Of a stretch of DNA of 64,000 nt, positions 51,451 to 58,771 are shown in pieces. This DNA comes from an uncultured bacterium. Lineage in GTDB: Bacteria; Elusimicrobiota; Elusimicrobia; Elusimicrobiales; Elusimicrobiaceae. Below the pieces are notes generated by a model, which was not told the DNA's origin, searched no databases, and worked only from the letters and a program-made list of their open reading frames with translations. Location of the stretch: the NCBI GenBank assembly GCA_949296525.1, contig CASFOP010000006.1, forward strand, positions 1 to 64,000, in the 5' to 3' direction. The position numbers were made by a program, and so were the translations under genes. The stretch's first letter is position 1. Each line of letters opens with the position of its first letter.

Positions 51451-52155
51451 ATGAATAAATTTGAAAAACAGCTGGAAAAATGGAATCACGGCGTGCTGCG
51501 CGGCGCACAAGCCCGGTTAGCAAAAACATTAGGCGTCTCCACGGCTACCGCTGCATTATGGGCTACCGGCAAGCGCAACCCCTCCAAAGGATACGTGGCC
51601 CAAATGGCCCAATTGTTCAACATGGACGCATTGGACGTATACAAACTCTTTGCTCCCCGTTCCGTTATTTATCCAGAGATCCCTGCCCGCCCGACGGCAC
51701 GCACCTTGCGGGAAAAACAAGGGGCCGATTGTTCTTATCAAGCCTCCGGACGCATCTCCCCCCAAGGCAAGCCCGAACCGGAACAGACCAACAGCGTCTT
51801 ACTCCCTTTCCTAAATACGATACCGGACGCCTCAGGACAATACGCAGAAGCAGATGTGCTGGAGTGGTGGAGCGTCCCGCGCAGGTTTGCACGCGGGGCC
51901 AAATACCTGTTGCGTGCCGATGACGCGGGGCTAAACGGGGTCTCCCAAGAGGATCTCTGCTTCGTCAAACCGGGAAAAGATATGCCTGAAGGAAAACTTC
52001 TTCTTTTCCGTACTTCCGCAGGGCAATGCCTCTGCCGCCGGGTGAAATACAAAAACGGGATACCCGTTTTTTTCCGCCCCGGAAACAAAAGGGGCGACAC
52101 GCAACCTCCCGGAGAACCCATCGGAGAGATTTTACATTTGGTCAGTTGCTTATAA
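51451..52155 (+). CDS. CI/LexA-like transcriptional regulator without the protease dyad
   Basis: Protein of 234 residues. N-terminal helix-turn-helix (about 13-62, RLAKTLGVSTATAALWATGK), a Pro/Ser-rich linker, then a C-terminal S24/LexA-like fold (about 140-234): KYLLRADDAGLNG, EDLCFVKPG, EGKLLLFRTSAG, CLCRRVKYKNGIPVFF, EPIGEILHL. In active S24 proteins the first motif is GDSM and the later one has a catalytic Lys; here they are ADDA and CRRV, so self-cleavage is not expected. Start ATG 51451 follows AGGAGA. Phage-type repressor ancestry is likely, but no phage genes surround it. Confidence 0.75.
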   Translation: MNKFEKQLEKWNHGVLRGAQARLAKTLGVSTATAALWATGKRNPSKGYVAQMAQLFNMDALDVYKLFAPRSVIYPEIPARPTARTLREKQGADCSYQASGRISPQGKPEPEQTNSVLLPFLNTIPDASGQYAEADVLEWWSVPRRFARGAKYLLRADDAGLNGVSQEDLCFVKPGKDMPEGKLLLFRTSAGQCLCRRVKYKNGIPVFFRPGNKRGDTQPPGEPIGEILHLVSCL

Positions 52156-52159
52156 ACCC

Positions 52160-52187
52160 TTGTTTTTTTATGAAAAATCTTTATACT
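52160..52187 (+). promoter_or_regulatory. Promoter of the 400-nt RNA
   Basis: TTGTTT (52160-52165), a 16-nt spacer, TATACT (52182-52187). It starts right after the regulator stop codon. Confidence 0.55.
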
Positions 52188-52192
52188 TATAG

Positions 52193-52598
52193 TATCCCCG
52201 GAGAAGGGTTCCGGGATATGCGGGACAGAAAATTTGCGTTTCCTTCCAGCTTTGCCCGGTGATGCAGGGCGGTTTGGGGCGCATAAAACTGGTCGGGCCG
52301 CGCCGGCAAGATACCGTGAAGAGCGGTGAAGCGTAAGTACGCGGCTTTGAAGCAGAAAAGAAGTGCTCTTTGATAGTTGCAGAGTTTTTTTGGCGGCAGC
52401 CTGATGCGGTGCGCACGCTTTGGCCGTATTCTCGGGAAGGGAATACAACAAGGCCGGAGAACGGACCGCGGCCCGCGGACTTTGCCGGAGCATGTCACTG
52501 CCCCGTGATCTTACGAACCAGCCCCTTCGGGGAAGGAAAAAAAATGAACGAGTGCACCTAGAGTCCTTCGTATTTACGCAATACGAAGGGCTCTTTTT
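52193..52598 (+). ncRNA. Putative structured RNA of about 400 nt, family unknown
   Basis: Own promoter and terminator and no credible ORF. Visible helices: a 5' hairpin (about 52193-52218, loop exposing GAAGGG), CCAG...CTGG closing GCCC/GGGC, ACCG/CGGT, GCGTA-AG-TACGC (52331-52342), GGCCGTATTC with GAATAC...GGCC (52422-52455), CCGCG-GCC-CGCGG (52466-52478), TCAC-TGCCCC-GTGA (52495-52508), a UUCG tetraloop hairpin (52523-52532), and a long-range pair GCCGGCAAG with CTTTGCCGG. It lacks the RNase P core (GAAAGTCC) and any tRNA-like end, so it is neither RNase P RNA nor tmRNA. A five-codon frame after AAGGA lies just before the terminator. Confidence 0.5.
52561..52598 (+). terminator. Terminator of the 400-nt RNA
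   Basis: GAG-TCCTTCGTATT and AATACGAAGGG-CTC around TACGC, then six T. One of the strongest terminators in the window. Confidence 0.9.
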
Positions 52599-52706
52599 TG
52601 TGCCAGCAGACGGCGACGCATTACCTTTTTTGTTTCTCCGACGAGATATTTACCATATAAAAATTGAGGATTTAAGTAAATTTTGATATAATATGTCAAG
52701 GATTTT

Positions 52707-53399
52707 ATGAACGCGGCAGACAGAATAGAGCAAAATTTGTGCAGCGTAGAGGAGGCCATTTCCGCCGCCTGCCGCCGCAGCGGACGCCCCGAAAAGGACG
52801 TAACGCTCATGGCCGTTACCAAATACGCCGCCGATGAGGATGTACTAACCCTGCTGAATACGGGCCATGTACGCCACATAGGCGAAAGCCGTGTACAGCA
52901 AGCCGTTGCCCGTTGGACATCTCCCCGCTTTGCAGCCTATGACACAGTCAAACACTTTATCGGGCATTTGCAAAGGAACAAAGCGGCCCAAGCCGCCAAA
53001 TTATTTGACTTTATTGATTCCATAGACGATATCCGCACCGCGCAAGCATTAAACGAACAAGCCCTGATCCTCAACAAGGTCCTGTATGTCATGGTGCAGA
53101 TAAAACTGACGGACAAAGACACCCAGTCCGGCGTAAAGCTGGCAGAGGCGCCGCAGTTGGTGCGGCAGTTGCAGGAGTTTAAACAGCTGCGTCCCTGCGG
53201 ATACATGGCCATTGCCCCGCAGACGGACGACCCGCAGACGCTGCGTCCGTTGTTTAAAGAAGTAAAAACCGCTTTTGAGAGGGATTTTCCCCCTGCTCTG
53301 CCTCAAAGGTATTTGTCTTTGGGCATGAGCGCAGATTTTGAAACGGCCGTGGAAGAAGGGTCCACGCTGCCGAGGGTTGGAAGTAAATTGTTTTCCTGA
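52707..53399 (+). CDS. yggS: YggS-family PLP homeostasis protein
   Basis: Protein of 230 residues with the alanine-racemase N-terminal barrel only. PLP lysine Lys39 in LMAVTKYAADED; HIGESRVQQAVAR, FIGHLQRNKAAQAA and LSLGMSADFETAVEEGST match the family. It binds PLP and influences amino-acid and PLP balance; no enzymatic reaction is known. TATAAT about 14 nt before the ATG gives a very short leader with AAGGA. The partner DUF167 gene follows 14 nt downstream, a common yggS-yggU pairing. Confidence 0.92.
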   Translation: MNAADRIEQNLCSVEEAISAACRRSGRPEKDVTLMAVTKYAADEDVLTLLNTGHVRHIGESRVQQAVARWTSPRFAAYDTVKHFIGHLQRNKAAQAAKLFDFIDSIDDIRTAQALNEQALILNKVLYVMVQIKLTDKDTQSGVKLAEAPQLVRQLQEFKQLRPCGYMAIAPQTDDPQTLRPLFKEVKTAFERDFPPALPQRYLSLGMSADFETAVEEGSTLPRVGSKLFS

Positions 53400-53413
53400 T
53401 ATTCGGAGGAATT

Positions 53414-53680
53414 ATGATTATAAAGGTCCGCGTTATTCCCACTTCGGGGCGCAATGAAATCATCAGCCGCATAGGCAGCGTGTTGCGCATGAAAATTAAA
53501 AACAAAAAAGTGGATGATGACGCCGCAAACGCCATGATGAAAACTTTCCTGGCCGACTTTTTTGCCGTGCGGGAAGACCAAATCATCATCGTCAAGGGGG
53601 CAAAAGGAAAGGAAAAAACCGTGGAAGTGCGCGACAAGAGCGAAGAAGAGCTGCGCAAAATCATGGACTCCATTCCGTAA
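53414..53680 (+). CDS. yggU: DUF167/YggU family protein
   Basis: Protein of 88 residues, the whole length of the family. Signature RVIPTSGRNEIIS at the start, VDDDAANAMMKTFLADFF, and IIIVKGAKGKEKTVEV. Cytosolic; function unknown. AGGAGG precedes the ATG. Co-transcribed with yggS and closed by a terminator. Confidence 0.9.
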   Translation: MIIKVRVIPTSGRNEIISRIGSVLRMKIKNKKVDDDAANAMMKTFLADFFAVREDQIIIVKGAKGKEKTVEVRDKSEEELRKIMDSIP

Positions 53681-53697
53681 AATTTACCGTCACGAAA

Positions 53698-53722
53698 ACC
53701 CGCCCTTCGGGGCGGTTTTTTT
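53698..53722 (+). terminator. Terminator of yggS-yggU
   Basis: AACCCGCCC, a TTCG loop, GGGCGGTT and a T run. Confidence 0.88.
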
Positions 53723-53769
53723 ATCAACAGTTTTCCAAGTCCTGCTGGGCACAAGCCCGGAAAATAAAT

Positions 53770-53851
53770 GAAAATTCCGCCGCAGAAAACAATGTTTTTT
53801 TGCTTAATCGGCGGCGGGCAAATCAAGCAAATTTAAGATTTTGAAACAAAA
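53770..53851. repeat. Repeat element copy 2, downstream of a pilin gene
   Basis: About 80 bp with AAAATTCCGCCGCAG and AAATCAAGCAA...GAAACAAAA, clearly related to 20787-20868 and in the same position: just past the terminator of a minus-strand pilin gene. It contains a CCGCCG/CGGCGG stem. Confidence 0.55.
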
Positions 53852-53852
53852 T

Positions 53853-53890
53853 AAAACTCCCCGGGCTTCGGCCTGGGGAGTTTTATTTTT
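53853..53890. terminator. Bidirectional terminator after a pilin gene
   Basis: AAACTCCCC-GGGC-TTCG-GCCT-GGGGAGTTT hairpin, with T runs on both strands. Confidence 0.85.
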
Positions 53891-53922
53891 CAACAATTCT
53901 CATAAGGGATAGGATTTTTTCA

Positions 53923-54447
53923 TTAGAAAGCGCTGTTTATGGTATTGCACAATTTAAGCCCCCGTTTATTGCCGCGCATATTTGCACACTTAATCTTTCC
54001 CGGAGCGCCCTCATTTCCCGCATACCGGTCATAAAAATACCTTAAACTGGCCGTTCGGTTGTTATAACAAGTCAGGTAAGATGCTTCCCGGGCCAGCCCC
54101 GGGCAATAAACTACCCGCACAAAACCAACGGCTTCGCCGTATGCCCCCACATTATCCAATATCCAGTCTTCCCCGCAACTAAGCATGTTGGTCTGATCTT
54201 TTTTTTGGCAATCTGCCGGGATTTGGATATCCAAGTTTCCCATGTCCAACGTATAATTCCCGTTGGCCATAAAATACCGTTCCTGGCTGTCCTTAATGCT
54301 GCGCAACAAGGGCAAAAAACCCATAAAACGGGATTTGTCTACCGCCGCCTGATATTGCGGCAAAGCAACGGCGGCTAATATCCCAATAATTAAAACAACG
54401 ATCAACAGCTCTATTAGCGTAAATGCGGCGTTTTTCTTGCTCTTCAT
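53923..54447 (-). CDS. Type IV pilin-like protein with T13 promoter
   Basis: Prepilin of 174 residues: leader MKSKKNAA, then FTLIELLIVVLIIGILAA (Glu5, A-F site), IALPQYQ-like helix, SQERYFMANGNYTLDMGNLDI, and about seven Cys in the globular domain (for example CQKKDQTNMLSC). The N-terminal 30 residues are almost identical to the 43.8-kb pilin, so the two are recent paralogues, while the globular parts differ. The promoter is a -35, CG-T13-GA spacer of 17 nt, TACACT, 6 nt and ATG: leaderless and, if the tract slips, phase-variable. Confidence 0.87.
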   Translation of the reverse strand: MKSKKNAAFTLIELLIVVLIIGILAAVALPQYQAAVDKSRFMGFLPLLRSIKDSQERYFMANGNYTLDMGNLDIQIPADCQKKDQTNMLSCGEDWILDNVGAYGEAVGFVRVVYCPGLAREASYLTCYNNRTASLRYFYDRYAGNEGAPGKIKCANMRGNKRGLKLCNTINSAF

Positions 54448-54482
54448 ACGAAAAGTGTATCAAAAAAAAAAAAACGGGGCAA
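54448..54482 (-). promoter_or_regulatory. Pilin promoter with T13 spacer tract
   Basis: Minus strand: TTGCCC (54477-54482), CG, thirteen T (54462-54474), GA, TACACT (54454-54459), then 6 nt to ATG 54447. Spacer exactly 17 nt. Confidence 0.65.
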
Positions 54483-54506
54483 GAGATAAGCGTCAGGAGG
54501 CGCAAA

Positions 54507-54596
54507 ATGCCGACAAAAAACGGCAGAGACAAACCTCCTGGCCGCCGCCACAAAACAGGAAAGAACTCCGGCCATCGGCCCCGGGGAACTGCTTAA
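54507..54596 (+). CDS. Possible 29-residue basic peptide
   Basis: Small frame starting MPTKNGRDKPPGRRHKTGK, strongly basic, with AGGAGG 7 nt before the ATG. No promoter is obvious and no family is recognised; it lies in the gap between a pilin and thrS. Supported only by the ribosome site. Confidence 0.25.
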   Translation: MPTKNGRDKPPGRRHKTGKNSGHRPRGTA

Positions 54597-54738
54597 TAAT
54601 AAAACATCATACGGAAAAGGCTTGTTTCAGTATTTCCGCCGAACCGCTTGGCAGTGTTATACAACCAAAATTGGCTAAAGCGTCCTTAGGTTTTTTAAAA
54701 AGCCATAGCCTGAAATCTCCGCTGTGAAAATCTTTCAT

Positions 54739-54779
54739 AAAAACACCCCGCGCCGATAACCGGTGCGGGGTGTTTTTTA
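54739..54779. terminator. Bidirectional terminator after thrS
   Basis: AAAACACCCCGC and GCGGGGTGTTTT form a long stem with T runs on both strands. It follows the thrS stop on the minus strand. Confidence 0.88.
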
Positions 54780-54793
54780 TCTAAAAGCCCAAA

Positions 54794-56545
54794 TTATTTG
54801 AGCAGGTTGGTCAGGCTGCGGAGGTCAGCCTCCTCTTTCATCTTGGCCAATACATCCGCCAGCGGCAGGCCGTTGAGGTTCTTGCCGTCGCGCAGGCGCA
54901 CGGTAACGGTTTTTTCCTGCGCTTCTTTGGCGCCGATCACCAACGTATAAGGCACGCGCTGCATATGCGCTTCGCGGATTTTCAGGCCCAGTTTTTCGGG
55001 GCGGATATCCAGCTGCGGGCGCAGGCCGGCGGCGCGCATCTGCGCGGCCACTTCTTTGGCGTAGGGAATCTGGTCGTCGGTCAGCGTCAGGATTTTGGCC
55101 TGCACCGGCGCCAGCCACAGCGGGAACCAGCCCGCATAATGCTCAATAATCACGCCGATAAAACGCTCTATGCTGCCAAACATGGCGCGGTGCACCATAA
55201 TGGGGCGTTTGCGTCCGTCGGAAGCGACAAATTCCAAATCAAAGCGCTCGGGCAAATTGAAATCAAACTGAATAGTAGACAGCTGCCACAGGCGGCCGAT
55301 GGCGTCCATGACTTTGATGTCAATCTTCGGCCCGTAGAAAGCCGCTTCGCCCGCGTGCGTGGTATAGGGGATATTGTTGCTGTCCAAGACGTGGCGCAGG
55401 GCGTTTTCGGCCCGTTCCCAGTCCTCCACTTTGCCGGTGAAATGTTCGGGGTGCTGCGGGTCGCGTGTGGAAAGCTCCACGGCGTATTTTTCAAAGCCGA
55501 ACGTTTTAAAAATGTGCATGGCGAACTCAAAGCACTGTTTGACTTCGTCCTCCACCTGTTCCGGCGTGCAGAAAATATGCGCATCATCCTGTGTAAACCC
55601 ACGTACGCGCAGCAGGCCGTGCAAAGCGCCGGAGCGTTCATAGCGGTATACGGTGCCCAGTTCGGAGTAGCGCAGAGGCAAGTCGCGGTAGCTGCGCAGG
55701 CTGGATTTATAAATCTCCACGTGGAACGGGCAGTTCATGGGCTTAATCTGGTATTTATCCCCGTCCACTTCCATGGGGTGGAACATACTTTCGGAATAAA
55801 AACCCGCATGGCCGCTGATTTCAAACAAATGCAGGCGCGCAATATGCGGGCTGTACACCATATCATAACCGCGCTTGATATTCTCGTCTTTAATCCAGTC
55901 TTCCAAAATTTTGCGCAGCATGCCGCCTTTGGGGTGCATCAGAATAAGACCCGGGCCCACATTGTCATTCATGCTGAACAGGTCCAGCTCCGGCCCCAGT
56001 TTGCGGTGGTCGCGCTTGGCGGCTTCTTCCTGCTGTTTGACATAGGCATTCAGTTCGTCCTTGTCATTAAAGCACAGGCCGTAAATACGCTGCAGCATGG
56101 GGCGTTTTTCGTCCCCGCGCCAGTATGCGCCGGCGATGGAAGAAAGTTTGAAATTATTGATTTTACCTGTATGTTCCACGTGCGGGCCGCGGCAGAGGTC
56201 CACAAAATCCCCCGTGGTATAAACGGTAATTTCGCCGTCCGGCAGTTCTTCCAAAAGTTCCAGCTTATAGGTTTCGCCGCGTTTTTCAAAAAGTTCTTTC
56301 GCTTCGGCTTTGCTCATGGGCTTGCATTCAAAGGGAATACGGGCCTTGATGAGCTCTTTCATTTTGGTCTCAATGGTTTTCAGGTCTTCGGGCGTGAAAG
56401 CGTGGGGACAGTCAAAATCGTAATAAAAGCCGTTTTCCACGGCGGGGCCGATGCCCAGCTTGGTGCCGGGGAACAACTGCTGTACGGCCGCTGCCATTAC
56501 ATGCGCGCACGAATGGCGTTTGGTTTCCAGTTCTTTGTTTTCCAT
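54794..56545 (-). CDS. thrS: Threonyl-tRNA synthetase lacking the TGS domain
   Basis: Class II synthetase of 583 residues (E. coli 642). It begins directly in the second N-terminal (editing) domain with HSCAHVMAAAVQQLFPG and continues to GDFVDLCRGPHV. The catalytic core has the class II motifs (motif 2 YRYERSGALHGLLRVRGFTQDDAHIFC; shown in parts) and zinc ligands in MNCPFHVEIYK; the anticodon-binding domain is at 480-583. The roughly 60-residue N-terminal TGS domain is missing. ATG 56545 has AAGGA and no in-frame start lies far enough upstream to add it. Single gene. Confidence 0.94.
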   Translation of the reverse strand: MENKELETKRHSCAHVMAAAVQQLFPGTKLGIGPAVENGFYYDFDCPHAFTPEDLKTIETKMKELIKARIPFECKPMSKAEAKELFEKRGETYKLELLEELPDGEITVYTTGDFVDLCRGPHVEHTGKINNFKLSSIAGAYWRGDEKRPMLQRIYGLCFNDKDELNAYVKQQEEAAKRDHRKLGPELDLFSMNDNVGPGLILMHPKGGMLRKILEDWIKDENIKRGYDMVYSPHIARLHLFEISGHAGFYSESMFHPMEVDGDKYQIKPMNCPFHVEIYKSSLRSYRDLPLRYSELGTVYRYERSGALHGLLRVRGFTQDDAHIFCTPEQVEDEVKQCFEFAMHIFKTFGFEKYAVELSTRDPQHPEHFTGKVEDWERAENALRHVLDSNNIPYTTHAGEAAFYGPKIDIKVMDAIGRLWQLSTIQFDFNLPERFDLEFVASDGRKRPIMVHRAMFGSIERFIGVIIEHYAGWFPLWLAPVQAKILTLTDDQIPYAKEVAAQMRAAGLRPQLDIRPEKLGLKIREAHMQRVPYTLVIGAKEAQEKTVTVRLRDGKNLNGLPLADVLAKMKEEADLRSLTNLLK

Positions 56546-56626
56546 AAGTATCCTTCAGCGGAACAACCGCTTAAATTTATATAATAAGTATACTAAATTA
56601 GAGGCTGCCCCTGCCGGGCACAACAT

Positions 56627-58363
56627 ATGAATTGTCTACACGGTTTTTGGCGTGCTTTTAAAACAAATTATAAACTGCTCCTGCTGGCCAGCCTGCCCGC
56701 GCTGGCTCTGACGGCTTTTGGGCTGCACCAGCTGGAAGCCCCCGCGGCGGCCTGGGCCTCTGCCCTGCCGGTGCGTTTACTGATAGAATTTGCATTTTTA
56801 GGGGCGGGGCTGGCCCTGCTGGTGTTACTGGGTATTAAAAACAAATGGCTGCCCGCTTTGCTGCTGTATGTGTACTACCTGGCCTGCACGGCCGATTTTG
56901 TGTTGCTTTGGTATTTTAAAGAACGTTTCGGCGCCAAATACCTGGATACCATGCAAGGAGGGGATTACGCTTTTCTGACGGACTGGCGGACGCTTTCGTA
57001 TCTGCTTGTATTTTTGCTTTTTTGCTTCTTTATTGTACGCCGCTTTTTTATTCCGCCCACGCGCAAAACCGCGGCCAAACAGCTGGGAGCCTGCGCGGCG
57101 GTACTTCTGGTGCTGTGGTTGCTCAATCCCCTGGCCCTGCTGCCCAAACCGTATGACTTTTTAACTACGTACCTGATGCCTCCCTCCCCGGTTTACACAT
57201 TGCGCGCCGTACTGGCCAAACATCCGCAGGCCCTTATTACGGACAGCCTGCCCGCAAATGTAGCCGCCACTGCACGGAAATACAATGTTTTTACCGCCAA
57301 AAACACGGGAGTAGGCAAAGACTATAAACGCGTAATTTTGATTGCCACGGAAAGCCTGTCGGCCAAATACCTGCACCGTTTCAACCCGCTGATTCCCCCC
57401 GCCGCCAGCGCCGCCTATGACCGGCTGTTTGAATTATACCCCTCAGTTACCCTGCATACGGTAACATTGTCTACGCTGTACGGGCTGACGGTCATTTTTT
57501 CCTCCCACCCGTATGCGGAATTAAATTATGAAAACGGTTACCCGCTCTCTTTTGTTAAGGAACTAAAAAAATACGGCTTCCGCACGGCGTTTTTGCGAGG
57601 GGCGGATGAAACCTATATGGACGAAAACCTGCTTTTTCACCAGGCCGGCTTTGACGAGGTACTGGGCCGCCGTTTTTTTTCCGACAAAGAAAATTATAAA
57701 AATTATATAGACTGGTGGGGACTGACCGACCGCAAACTCTTTGAATACGCAGCGGAATATTTACAGGAACATAAAGATGAAAAAACCTTTTTAACCCTGT
57801 TGACCGTAGACACCCATGTGCCGCTGGGGCGGCTGGATTACCTGGACCAGCCTTATGAAGAAATAGATGCGCGTTTTTATGACGTGCCCACCATGCCCCG
57901 CGCCTATGCGCGCGCCGCGCAGGATTTAAATCATTTTCTGCATGTACTGGAAGAAAAAGGCCTGTTTGACGAGGACACGCTGGTCTTTGTTACCGGCGAC
58001 CATCCGTCCTATTCCAATACCCCGACCAATAAGCTCTTTAAGCCCTATCAACGCGTATTTGACCGCATTCCTTTTGCCGTCATTACCAAAACGCCAATCA
58101 AACAGCCTCTCACGCAGGACCGCCTGGCCAGCCAGCTGGACATTGCCCCTACGGTGATGGACCTGCTGAACCTGCCACAGCCCAAAGGCTTTTTCGGCCA
58201 CAGCCTTTTTGACCAACAGGAACAGCGCAGCATTTTTGACGTGAAAGAAGATTATGTGGCCGTCAGCACGGAAGACGGCACGCGGGTGCTGCCGCTGAAC
58301 TCTTCCAAAGCACAGGACCGGGAAATCATTGATTTAATCCGCATATTTTGGACGGAAGAATAA
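56627..58363 (+). CDS. LtaS-like membrane sulfatase / phosphoglycerol or phosphoethanolamine transferase
   Basis: Protein of 578 residues: five N-terminal transmembrane helices (to about residue 180), then a periplasmic alkaline-phosphatase-superfamily domain. Metal and nucleophile motifs: ILIATESLSAKYL (Glu ligand), TVTLSTLYGLT (Thr nucleophile region), LTVDTHVPLG and VTGDHPSYSN (Asp-His ligands). This resembles lipoteichoic acid synthase and EptA-type transferases. In a diderm it would decorate LPS or a periplasmic glycan with a phospholipid head group. The leader has TATAAT-like boxes but no Shine-Dalgarno. Single gene, divergent from thrS. Confidence 0.8.
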   Translation: MNCLHGFWRAFKTNYKLLLLASLPALALTAFGLHQLEAPAAAWASALPVRLLIEFAFLGAGLALLVLLGIKNKWLPALLLYVYYLACTADFVLLWYFKERFGAKYLDTMQGGDYAFLTDWRTLSYLLVFLLFCFFIVRRFFIPPTRKTAAKQLGACAAVLLVLWLLNPLALLPKPYDFLTTYLMPPSPVYTLRAVLAKHPQALITDSLPANVAATARKYNVFTAKNTGVGKDYKRVILIATESLSAKYLHRFNPLIPPAASAAYDRLFELYPSVTLHTVTLSTLYGLTVIFSSHPYAELNYENGYPLSFVKELKKYGFRTAFLRGADETYMDENLLFHQAGFDEVLGRRFFSDKENYKNYIDWWGLTDRKLFEYAAEYLQEHKDEKTFLTLLTVDTHVPLGRLDYLDQPYEEIDARFYDVPTMPRAYARAAQDLNHFLHVLEEKGLFDEDTLVFVTGDHPSYSNTPTNKLFKPYQRVFDRIPFAVITKTPIKQPLTQDRLASQLDIAPTVMDLLNLPQPKGFFGHSLFDQQEQRSIFDVKEDYVAVSTEDGTRVLPLNSSKAQDREIIDLIRIFWTEE

Positions 58364-58459
58364 TCCCCTTCATACAGACAAGCTCTCCCAAACGCGGCCT
58401 ACGCCAAATATGCTAAAATACTCAAGTATCCGTACATTTACTTCTTATATGGAGGCAGC

Positions 58460-58771
58460 ATGAATACAGCAGCACAAGCCGGCAGCGGCAACTTGATTTT
58501 TATGCTGATGATCATTGTTTTCATGATCTTCATCATCTGGTCAGGCCGCGGGCAGAAAAAACGTGAGGCTGAAAGGCAAGCCCAGGTAGACGCTCTGCAA
58601 AAAGGCGATGGTGTCATTTTGCCGGGCGGCATTGTGGGTACCGTGGCGGGTTTTAAAGACAACGCCGTGGAAGTCAAAATAGCCGAAAACGTTAAAATTA
58701 CCGTTTTAAAATCGGGCATTGTCGGGTTTCTAAACCCCACCGCCCCCGTTAACAAAGGAGGAGCCAAATAA
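58460..58771 (+). CDS. yajC: Preprotein translocase subunit YajC
   Basis: Small inner-membrane protein of 103 residues with one helix (about 12-30) and the YajC signature RGQKKREAERQAQVDALQKGDGVILPGGIVG (given here in parts: RGQKKREAE, LQKGDGVILPGG). Works with SecDF in export. GGAGGC before the ATG; its stop overlaps the secD start (TAATG). Confidence 0.93.
   Translation: MNTAAQAGSGNLIFMLMIIVFMIFIIWSGRGQKKREAERQAQVDALQKGDGVILPGGIVGTVAGFKDNAVEVKIAENVKITVLKSGIVGFLNPTAPVNKGGAK

Noticed and set aside
52370-52561. A 63-codon frame inside the large RNA
   Set aside because: It starts at a TTG without ribosome site and translates GC-rich hairpins; only its last five codons have a ribosome site.
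52193-52598. RNase P RNA or tmRNA as identity of the large RNA
   Set aside because: The RNase P core GAAAGTCC and the closing ACAGAA-CCGGCTTA block are missing, and there is no tRNA-like 3' end or tag peptide frame. A weak likeness to the P10-P12 region was not enough.
51079-52600. A prophage or integrative element
   Set aside because: The regulator is phage-like, but there is no integrase, structural gene, tRNA junction or attachment repeat around it.
54965-56584. A 539-codon open frame on the plus strand
   Set aside because: It lies wholly antisense to thrS, whose identity is certain, and its product is a His/Phe-rich shadow with no family features.
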